Positions 1 through 5,112 of a stretch of DNA of 5,112 nt are shown piece after piece. Numbering within the stretch: position 1 is the stretch's first letter; every line of letters begins with the position of its first letter. The position numbers were made by a program, and so were the translations under genes. Under the pieces are notes generated by a model. The model was not told the origin of the DNA and made no database searches. It saw only the letters and a list, made by a program, of their open reading frames with translations. This DNA is from Clostridia bacterium (lineage in GTDB: Bacteria; Bacillota_A; Clostridia; Christensenellales; UBA1242): the NCBI GenBank assembly GCA_017508345.1, contig JAFVZD010000091.1, positions 1 to 5,112 on the forward strand, written 5' to 3'.

Positions 1-1527
1 GCTACTATTATCTATTATTGGCATCTTACCATTATTGATAGCGTGTGCATTAGTGATAATCAAGCTCTTTTCATTCTGTCTATATATCTTAGTTAATTCC
101 GCATATGGCACTAGCCCCGACCTAATTATATCCGCCAAAACATTTCCAGGTCCCACACTAGGTAATTGATTTTTATCTCCCACCAGTATGAGTTTTGCCG
201 TAGGCTTTAATGCACTGAGTAGATTATTCATCAATTGCACATCCACCATAGACACCTCATCCACTATCACCACATCATCGGCTAGCGGATTTCGCTCCGT
301 CCTAATGAAACTATCCTCATCATCCTTGTGCCCATAATCCAGCATTATTGCTCTGTGTATAGTACTAGCATCCTCGCCCGTACTCTCACTCATCCTTTTG
401 GCAGCCCTACCCGTAGGTGCCAGCAGATTAATCATCTTTTTTTGTGATTTCAGTATACTCAATATACACTTGATAATTGTAGTTTTACCTGTACCCGGTC
501 CACCCGTAATCACTGCCACACCATTATTTACTGCTACCTCAATAGCCTTTTTTTGGTCTTGATGAAATTCCACATCATTGAGTTGCTCGTATCTACTGAT
601 ATCCTCCGTGATGTCTACATCCTTGGTATCGTTAGCCACCAACATCAATAACTTGTTAGCAATGCGTTGTTCCATTAGATAATACTTCACTAGCATCACA
701 CACTGGATGCCATCTATCTCTAGTATTTTTACAAACCCCTCCAATACCAAATGGTCCATCACACTCTGTATAGCAGTAGCATTCTCATCCACATCAATCT
801 CCAATAGTTTAGCCAAATCCTTTTGCATTCTCTCTATTGGTAAATATGTGTTGCCCTCCTTCTCACTACTATCACTCAGCACAAATACTATACCAGCACG
901 GATACGGAATTGACTATCTGCTGCTATCCCTAGATTCTTAGCAATCTTGTCCGCGGTACGAAAACCTATTCCTGTTATGTCCTCCACCAACCTATAAGGG
1001 TTATCCTTAATCAGTTTTTCTGTCATATCTCCATATTTATTAAATATCTTGACTGCCATATTGGTACCAATACCATACTTTTGCAAGAATATCACACTAT
1101 TCTGCATTTTCCTAATCTCTAAGAAGGCTTGTCCAATATCCGCCGCCTTACTCAGGCTCACTCCCTTGACATTAGATAGTTTTAGCGGATTCATCTCAAT
1201 AACATTTAGAGTGTCTTTTCCAAACATTTTTACTATATTCTTTGCAGTCACCGGCCCCACCCCGGGTATTAGCCCACTAGATAGATACCTAATGATATCC
1301 TCCTCACTATTAGGCTCCGTCACCTCACATGTCTGTACATCAAATTGCTGTCCCCACTTTTTGTTAGACACATACTTACCTGTGACTTGCACATACATAC
1401 CTTCATACAGAGAGGGCATACTGCCAACAATAGTAATTTTTTCACCATTGCTCTCAATATGTGCCACAGTATAGCCATTATCTTTATTCTCAAAGATAAC
1501 ATTGATTACCATTCCGTTTATTACCAT
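1..1527 (-). CDS. recD2: RecD2-family 5'-3' DNA helicase (exodeoxyribonuclease V alpha-like), C-terminus beyond window
   Basis: This is an SF1B helicase of the stand-alone RecD2 type (YrrC in Bacillus). By family knowledge it unwinds DNA 5'-3' with ATP and acts in repair and replication-fork maintenance without RecBC. The frame is open from ATG at 1527 to the window edge, 509 codons. Visible in order: an OB-like N-terminal domain (residues 1-70), helix-hairpin-helix segments (GVGPVTAK at 89-96, GIGFRTADKIA near 186-196), a Q-motif-like FHQDQ at 321-325, Walker A GGPGTGKTT at 342-350, motif Ia APTGRAAKRM at 370-379, TIHR at 389-392, Walker B IVDE with D423 and E424, motif III GDKNQLPSVGPG at 450-461, and motif IV YRQ at 482-484. 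The long N-terminus separates it from RecBCD RecD. Family members usually have about 720-850 residues, so motifs V and VI lie outside the window. The start is chosen because AGAGAGGG sits 3 nt upstream; the next ATG (1512) has no close site. It probably shares the lon-engB transcript. Confidence 0.95.
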   Translation of the reverse strand, partial: MVINGMVINVIFENKDNGYTVAHIESNGEKITIVGSMPSLYEGMYVQVTGKYVSNKKWGQQFDVQTCEVTEPNSEEDIIRYLSSGLIPGVGPVTAKNIVKMFGKDTLNVIEMNPLKLSNVKGVSLSKAADIGQAFLEIRKMQNSVIFLQKYGIGTNMAVKIFNKYGDMTEKLIKDNPYRLVEDITGIGFRTADKIAKNLGIAADSQFRIRAGIVFVLSDSSEKEGNTYLPIERMQKDLAKLLEIDVDENATAIQSVMDHLVLEGFVKILEIDGIQCVMLVKYYLMEQRIANKLLMLVANDTKDVDITEDISRYEQLNDVEFHQDQKKAIEVAVNNGVAVITGGPGTGKTTIIKCILSILKSQKKMINLLAPTGRAAKRMSESTGEDASTIHRAIMLDYGHKDDEDSFIRTERNPLADDVVIVDEVSMVDVQLMNNLLSALKPTAKLILVGDKNQLPSVGPGNVLADIIRSGLVPYAELTKIYRQNEKSLIITNAHAINNGKMPIIDNSS

Positions 1528-1530
1528 ATA

Positions 1531-1538
1531 CCCTCTCT
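1531..1538 (-). promoter_or_regulatory. Ribosome binding site of recD2
   Basis: Read on the minus strand, the purine run AGAGAGGG ends 3 nt before the ATG at 1527. GAGG is the part that matches the anti-Shine-Dalgarno sequence, with an effective gap of about 4 nt, which is short. It supports the ATG at 1527 over the in-frame ATG at 1512. A 15-bp hairpin ends only a few bases upstream (base 1547), so its folding could affect ribosome access; that effect is inference. Confidence 0.6.
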
Positions 1539-1551
1539 TTTATTGAGAAAG

Positions 1552-1560
1552 TTATCCACA
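1552..1560 (+). promoter_or_regulatory. Consensus DnaA box (left arm)
   Basis: TTATCCACA is an exact match to the strong bacterial DnaA-box consensus TTATNCACA. It lies in the left arm of the inverted repeat and points toward the second box at 1575-1583, with 14 bp between them. The match is seen directly; actual DnaA binding is inference. Possible roles are DnaA control of recD2 or a DnaA-titrating or regulatory site. Only two boxes are present and no clear DNA-unwinding element was seen, so it is not called an origin. Confidence 0.55.
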
Positions 1561-1574
1561 ATTCCTACCTTTTT

Positions 1575-1583
1575 TGTGGATAA
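1575..1583 (-). promoter_or_regulatory. Consensus DnaA box (right arm)
   Basis: Read on the minus strand this is again TTATCCACA, a perfect 9/9 DnaA box facing the box at 1552-1560. Because both boxes lie in one perfect palindrome, the second match is not independent of the first: a hairpin selected for another reason would produce both. The convergent arrangement could also hold two DnaA molecules. Confidence 0.55.
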
Positions 1584-1608
1584 CTTTCCCTATTTTTATT
1601 TCTTGTAT

Positions 1609-2190
1609 TTACGCTAATATCTCATCCAATTTAGCCAGCAATTTATCAATATTTGCCTTTTTTTCACTACTCACAGCCAATATATCCGCTGTCCCCACAC
1701 CTAGAGTATTGGCAAGTATTTGTATTTGCTTGCTTACCTGACTAGGTTTCAACTTATCCAACTTTGTAGCTATTATGCTGAAAGGTATTTGATAGGTATA
1801 CAAATACTTTAACATCAGTTGATCATTTTGATTAGGCTCGTGCCTAATATCCACCAGCACAAATACATGTCTAAGATTTGGACTATTCTCCAGATATCCA
1901 CCTATTAGGTCCTGCCACTCTGCTTGTTCTTTTTTACTAGCCAAAGCATAACCATACCCAGGCAAATCCACTAGATGAAATTCATTATTTATCACAAAAT
2001 AATTCACTAGCCTCGTCCTACCCGGTGTAGCACTAGTCTTGGCTAATTTTTGCCTATTGCACATAGCATTGATTAGGCTGGATTTCCCCACATTACTCCT
2101 ACCTACCAGAGCAATCTCTGGCTTATCAAATTCACCCACTCTACTAGCATTAGCCACACTAGTCACAAATTCCGCTTTCTTTATCTGCAT
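1609..2190 (-). CDS. engB: Ribosome biogenesis GTP-binding protein EngB/YsxC
   Basis: EngB (YsxC, YihA) is a cytoplasmic TRAFAC-class GTPase that helps late assembly of the 50S ribosomal subunit and is essential in many bacteria (family knowledge). With the ATG start chosen here it has 193 residues, the usual family length. All G motifs are intact: G1 GRSNVGKS at 30-37, the G2 threonine in TPG at 55-57, G3 DLPGYG at 75-80, G4 TKLDK at 142-146 and G5 SSE at 174-176. An upstream GTG (2202, four codons earlier) keeps the frame open, but it overlaps the Shine-Dalgarno sequence and has no site of its own; known relatives also begin right at the (M)xIxKAEFV-like stretch. The gene starts 23 nt after the lon stop codon, so the two are probably cotranscribed, matching the lon-ysxC pair common in Bacillota. 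It ends with TAA. Confidence 0.97.
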   Translation of the reverse strand: MQIKKAEFVTSVANASRVGEFDKPEIALVGRSNVGKSSLINAMCNRQKLAKTSATPGRTRLVNYFVINNEFHLVDLPGYGYALASKKEQAEWQDLIGGYLENSPNLRHVFVLVDIRHEPNQNDQLMLKYLYTYQIPFSIIATKLDKLKPSQVSKQIQILANTLGVGTADILAVSSEKKANIDKLLAKLDEILA

Positions 2191-2194
2191 ACTC

Positions 2195-2200
2195 CACCTC
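2195..2200 (-). promoter_or_regulatory. Ribosome binding site deciding the engB start
   Basis: On the minus strand GAGGTG is a full 6-base match to the 3' part of the Shine-Dalgarno consensus (GGAGGTG). It ends 4 nt before the ATG at 2190. The alternative GTG codon (2200-2202) shares a base with this site, so it is very unlikely to be the start. The site lies in the 23-nt lon-engB gap. Confidence 0.8.
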
Positions 2201-2213
2201 ACTTGACTTTTGT

Positions 2214-4631
2214 TTATTTTGCTTTCTTTTGTCTAGCCATCTCCGCCTTGTCCATTGCTATCATCCTCTGCAATGGTGACATCTCAGGCAATGGCTCATC
2301 CGGAGCAATCTCCAATACCTCGTGAATATCAGTCACTAGATGTATGTCCAATTGATCCCTAACATCCTTAGGTAAATCATCCAAGTTACTCTCGTTATCC
2401 TTTGGCATAATAATAGTCTTGATTCCAGCTCTCAATGCGGCAATGAGTTTATCCCTCACACCACCAATAGGCATTACCCTACCCCTGAGAGATACCTCAC
2501 CCGTCATAGCCAAATGCTTGCGTACCGGTCTATTGGTATAAGTACTAGCTATAGCTGTAACTGTAGCAATACCCGCACTAGGGCCATCCACTCCACTAGA
2601 TTGAGGGTGGTTGATGTGCAATACACTCTTTGAGAATGTCAATGGGGCAATATTCAATTCATCCGCCATATTCACTACCACAGTGTACGCGGTCTCGATA
2701 GACTCCTTGAATACATCCCCCAATTGTCCAGTCAACACCTTTTTGTCCGCACCATATACAGCCTGAGCCTCAATAAGTAACGCACTACCACCTACACCAT
2801 TTACACCCAAGCCTACTACTTCACCCACATTACCACCTTGGAATACATCCAATTCTTTCATCCTGTCATTACCTAGATAATCCACTAGATTGTCTACTGT
2901 TATATCCTTAAACTTTTTGCCATCTACGCGTCTAGTAGCATATTTTCTACACACACTAGCCAATGCTCTCTCAAAGCCACGCACTCCAGCCTCGTATGTG
3001 TATTGTCTAATAATGGCACTGAGTATCTCATCTGTAAATGGTACAGTCCCCTTAGGCAAACCAGCATTAGCCTCTTGCTTAGCAATTAGGTGACGCTTAG
3101 CAATCTGGATTTTCTCAATCTCAGTATAACTACGCACCTCAATTACCTCCATTCTGTCTAGGAGTGGTCTAGGTATATTACTCAATTCATTAGCAGTCAA
3201 TATGAACATAACCTGACTCAAATCATATGGCAATTCTAGGAAATTATCTTTAAAGTGGTCATTCTGTGCTGGGTCCAATACCTCTAATAACGCACTAGCA
3301 GGGTCACCCTTGATATCCTTAGCCATCTTGTCTATCTCATCTAGCAAGAATACTGGATTGATAGTACCAGCTTGCTTCATACCATTGATAATCCTACCTG
3401 CCATTGCTCCCACATATGTCCTACGATGTCCGCGTATTACACTCTCGTCACTCACACCACCTAGGGATACTTGCACAAATTTTCTACCCATAGCAGCGGC
3501 TATAGACTTAGCAATAGATGTCTTACCTACTCCCGGAGGGCCTACCAAACAAATTATCTGTCCATTAACCTTACCAGTTAGTTTGATTACTGCTAGAGAC
3601 TCTATTATCCTATCTTTTACCTTGTCTAACGCATAGTGGTCATTATCCAATACCGCCCTCGCCTGCACTAGGTCTAGATTGTCCTCTGTCTTTTGTGTCC
3701 AAGGCAACTCTATAATAGTCTCTACAAAATTACGAATATACCCGAGCTCTGGTGAACCAAAAGGCAACTTCTCCAATCTATTGATTTCCTTTAGCACCTT
3801 TTCTTCACTTTCCTTTGGCATTCCCAATTCTTGTACTTTTTTGCGGAATTCCTCATTCTCAGACACTTCGCCATGCAATTCATCATTGATAGCATGCAAT
3901 TGCTCACGCAAGAACATCTCTTTTTGAGACTTAGCAATGCTGTCATTCACCTTACGCTCTATCTTTTGCTTGAGTGCCAATACCTGCTTTACATTATCCA
4001 TGAGTCTATTAATCTCACTCAATCTCTCCTCTACATCTAGCATCTCTAGTAGACTCTGTTGTATCTTCATATCCCCCTTAGCCACTAGATGTATCATCAT
4101 ATCAGCAAATTTACCCGGGTCCATATCCGTGCCCAATAGTTGATTCTCTAGCGCTAGTGGCAAGAATCTCTCCTTTCGGTTGAGCTCACGCAATTCACTC
4201 TTGATAGCATTCATTCTCTGGAATGCGAGTACAGTATTAGCATTGACCTCACTCACTGGTGTAGCAGTCAATATAAAGTCTGGCATAATGCTGTGGATTA
4301 CCTCAATCTTTACCCTCTGCAACCCCATCATAGTAACCTCTACATTGTTACCGTCTTGCTTGAATAATTTAATCTCACACACACATCCCATATCACAAAA
4401 GTCCTGTATAGTAGGATTAGCTATACCATCCTTGCTAGCCAATAACACTACTTTTTCGCCCCTGTCATATGCCTCTTTTAATCCCTTCAATTCTCCTACA
4501 TTATGCATATCACATGTGATGTTTACATAAGGTACTGCCACAATGTTACTGAGGAATACACCTGTATATTTAGCACTAAAATTCTTTTTCTCTACTTGCT
4601 CATTATCTTTGTTAGTTTCACTCTGTTGCAT
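2214..4631 (-). CDS. lon: ATP-dependent Lon protease (LonA type)
   Basis: Lon is a cytosolic hexameric AAA+ serine protease that unfolds and degrades misfolded and regulatory proteins (family knowledge). The 805-residue length is normal. The order is a LON substrate-binding domain (about 20-200), a helical coiled-coil linker (about 200-290, including REQLHAINDELHGE at 242-255), an AAA+ module and a protease domain. Walker A GPPGVGKTS is at 364-372 (K370), Walker B FLLDEID has D431 and E432, sensor-1 is N481, PRPLLDRM with R493 is at 488-494, and sensor-2 AGVRGFER has R551. The Ser-Lys dyad is S685 in DGPSAG and K728 in GGVRDK, the expected 43 residues apart. The N-terminal domain lacks the usual PLR motif near residue 25 and has cysteines at 40, 79, 83 and 85. 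A lysine-rich tail follows about residue 776. The start has GGGAG 10 nt upstream and a promoter at 4667-4695. It is tightly followed by engB. Confidence 0.98.
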   Translation of the reverse strand: MQQSETNKDNEQVEKKNFSAKYTGVFLSNIVAVPYVNITCDMHNVGELKGLKEAYDRGEKVVLLASKDGIANPTIQDFCDMGCVCEIKLFKQDGNNVEVTMMGLQRVKIEVIHSIMPDFILTATPVSEVNANTVLAFQRMNAIKSELRELNRKERFLPLALENQLLGTDMDPGKFADMMIHLVAKGDMKIQQSLLEMLDVEERLSEINRLMDNVKQVLALKQKIERKVNDSIAKSQKEMFLREQLHAINDELHGEVSENEEFRKKVQELGMPKESEEKVLKEINRLEKLPFGSPELGYIRNFVETIIELPWTQKTEDNLDLVQARAVLDNDHYALDKVKDRIIESLAVIKLTGKVNGQIICLVGPPGVGKTSIAKSIAAAMGRKFVQVSLGGVSDESVIRGHRRTYVGAMAGRIINGMKQAGTINPVFLLDEIDKMAKDIKGDPASALLEVLDPAQNDHFKDNFLELPYDLSQVMFILTANELSNIPRPLLDRMEVIEVRSYTEIEKIQIAKRHLIAKQEANAGLPKGTVPFTDEILSAIIRQYTYEAGVRGFERALASVCRKYATRRVDGKKFKDITVDNLVDYLGNDRMKELDVFQGGNVGEVVGLGVNGVGGSALLIEAQAVYGADKKVLTGQLGDVFKESIETAYTVVVNMADELNIAPLTFSKSVLHINHPQSSGVDGPSAGIATVTAIASTYTNRPVRKHLAMTGEVSLRGRVMPIGGVRDKLIAALRAGIKTIIMPKDNESNLDDLPKDVRDQLDIHLVTDIHEVLEIAPDEPLPEMSPLQRMIAMDKAEMARQKKAK

Positions 4632-4641
4632 TCTACATCTA

Positions 4642-4646
4642 CTCCC
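4642..4646 (-). promoter_or_regulatory. Ribosome binding site of lon
   Basis: On the minus strand GGGAG lies 10 nt before the lon ATG at 4631, a slightly long but usable gap. The only other nearby ATG (in AGATGTAG) is out of frame and runs straight into a TAG stop, so it cannot be the lon start. Confidence 0.55.
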
Positions 4647-4666
4647 TATATATAGTTATACATATG

Positions 4667-4695
4667 AGTATACCCCAAAACGCCAAAAATTGCAA
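4667..4695 (-). promoter_or_regulatory. Sigma-A-like promoter of lon (and probably engB-recD2)
   Basis: On the minus strand a -35 hexamer TTGCAA (4690-4695, 4 of 6 to TTGACA) is followed after exactly 17 bp by a -10 hexamer TATACT (4667-4672, 5 of 6 to TATAAT). Transcription would start near 4660, giving a leader of about 30 nt that includes the lon ribosome binding site. The leader has a perfect palindrome CTATATATAG (4646-4655), and CATATG (4661-4666) lies between the -10 hexamer and the predicted start. No CIRCE (TTAGCACTC/GAGTGCTAA) or CtsR-type heptad operator was seen, so the sequence gives no sign of classical Bacillota heat-shock repression. Confidence 0.6.
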
Positions 4696-4744
4696 CATTT
4701 TTTCTAATTTTTACCCTGCCAAAAACACTTTTATTGCCATATTT

Positions 4745-5112
4745 TCACTCCACAGTCACAGATTTTGCCAAATTCCTCGGTTTATCCGGGTCGTTACCCC
4801 TTTTTACAGCCAACAAATACGCCAACTGTTGCATAGGTCGTATAGACACAATTGGTGCATAAATATCCTCTACATTAGGTATTTTTATCACTTTCCACAC
4901 ATCCACACCTATATCCTTATTAGTTACCAATATCACTTGCCCTCCCCGTGCCATTATCTCCATAATATTGCTCTCCACCTTATCCACCATCTTTTCTTGC
5001 GTCAATATCACTATCACTTTGCTCATAGGCGTTATCAATGCTAGACTACCATGTTTCAATTCCCCCATAGGCATAGCCTCACAATGTATATAACTCACCT
5101 CTTTTATTTTTA
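4745..5112 (-). CDS. glmS: Glutamine-fructose-6-phosphate aminotransferase (isomerizing), C-terminal part
   Basis: GlmS converts fructose-6-phosphate and glutamine to glucosamine-6-phosphate, the first committed step to UDP-GlcNAc for peptidoglycan; it is cytosolic (family knowledge). Only the last 121 codons and the TGA stop are inside the window, about one fifth of a protein of roughly 600 residues. The fragment is the C-terminal SIS (isomerase) domain. KEVSYIHCEA holds the glutamate equivalent to E. coli E488, GELKHGS holds the histidine equivalent to H504, and the terminal AKSVTVE holds the lysine equivalent to K603. The glutaminase domain and any upstream glmS ribozyme lie outside. The frame continues to the right edge, so the GTG at 5098 is an internal valine codon. 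A 113-nt gap separates the gene from lon. Its own terminator is not evident, so read-through into lon is possible. Confidence 0.97.
   Translation of the reverse strand, partial: KIKEVSYIHCEAMPMGELKHGSLALITPMSKVIVILTQEKMVDKVESNIMEIMARGGQVILVTNKDIGVDVWKVIKIPNVEDIYAPIVSIRPMQQLAYLLAVKRGNDPDKPRNLAKSVTVE

Larger units (their letters stand above)
1547..1588. repeat. Perfect 15-bp inverted repeat (hairpin) between engB and recD2
   Basis: The arms GAAAGTTATCCACAA (1547-1561) and TTGTGGATAACTTTC (1574-1588) are exact reverse complements around a 12-nt loop. In RNA read from the minus strand this would be a 15-bp stem just before the recD2 ribosome binding site. That side of the stem is followed by TCAATAAAAGAG rather than a U tract, so it is not a standard terminator for the operon. 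On the plus strand it is followed by a T-rich stretch, but no plus-strand gene precedes it. Only 5 of 15 pairs are G-C. It may be a protein-binding palindrome, an mRNA-processing or stabilising hairpin, or a weak attenuator. Confidence 0.9.

Noticed and set aside
1547..1588. Rho-independent terminator after engB
   Set aside because: The stem is strong but A/T-rich and, in the direction of transcription, is followed by TCAATAAAAGAG, not a U run. The T-rich tail is on the other strand, where no gene ends.
1528..1608. Replication origin at the DnaA-box pair
   Set aside because: Only two boxes, no cluster, no clear unwinding element or DnaA-trio run, and no dnaA or dnaN nearby.
1528..1608. Separate promoter for recD2
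   Set aside because: No -35/-10 pair with 16-18 bp spacing was found; GATAAC in the right arm has no matching -35 upstream.
1049..1617. Plus-strand open frames (141 and 90 residues) opposite recD2
   Set aside because: They lie antisense to a clearly conserved helicase frame, have Ser/Thr/Ile-rich translations typical of reversed coding DNA, and show no recognisable domain.
2890..4530. Several plus-strand open frames of 67-116 residues opposite lon
   Set aside because: All are antisense shadows of the Lon coding frame, overlap one another, and have no domain support.
4685..4712. A/T-only inverted repeat in the glmS-lon gap as glmS terminator
   Set aside because: The 7-bp arms AAAAATT/AATTTTT contain no G-C pair and overlap the lon -35 element; low-complexity A/T DNA makes such pairs by chance.
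4980..4988. Third DnaA-like box TTATCCACC in glmS
   Set aside because: One mismatch at the conserved last A and located inside conserved coding sequence, so it is best explained by codons.
4664..5044. Plus-strand open frame of 126 residues across the glmS-lon gap
   Set aside because: It starts inside the likely lon promoter region and mostly runs antisense to glmS; its His/Tyr-rich translation resembles no known protein.

Overview
The window carries four protein-coding genes, all on the minus strand, so the transcription order is right to left: the 3' end of glmS, then lon, engB (ysxC) and the 5' part of recD2. Coding is dense. The only gaps are about 113 bp between glmS and lon, 23 bp between lon and engB, and 81 bp between engB and recD2. 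No stretch over 300 bp lacks a gene. No RNA gene, insertion sequence, CRISPR array or prophage gene was seen.

The sequence suggests a low-to-moderate G+C member of the Bacillota (Firmicutes), probably from an uncultured clostridial-type lineage. The reasons are the lon-engB gene pair, a stand-alone RecD2-type helicase, GAGG-type ribosome binding sites, a vegetative sigma-A-like promoter ahead of lon, and the standard genetic code (TGG for Trp, TGA used as a stop). The coding strand is clearly richer in G than in C, as expected for genes read in the direction of replication. The genus cannot be named from this sequence.

Region by region: (1) 4745-5112 encodes the last 121 residues of glucosamine-6-phosphate synthase, with all three catalytic residues expected in this part of the isomerase domain. 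(2) 4632-4744 is the glmS-lon gap. It holds a TTGCAA-17 bp-TATACT promoter for lon and no convincing terminator. (3) 2214-4631 encodes a full-length ATP-dependent Lon protease with an intact ATPase and Ser-Lys dyad, but a divergent N-terminal domain. (4) 1609-2190 encodes the ribosome-assembly GTPase EngB, closely coupled to lon; the ATG at 2190 is a better start than the upstream GTG. (5) 1528-1608 holds a perfect 15-bp inverted repeat whose arms each contain a consensus DnaA box, just upstream of the recD2 ribosome binding site. (6) 1-1527 encodes the first 509 residues of a RecD2-like 5'-3' helicase, cut off by the window edge.

Together lon-engB-recD2 looks like a housekeeping operon for protein quality control, 50S ribosome maturation and DNA repair or replication-fork maintenance, preceded by cell-wall precursor synthesis (glmS). 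I do not see a new multi-gene system. The observations most worth checking are the paired DnaA boxes before recD2 and the unusual abundance and strand polarity of the words CTAG and CTAGTG.
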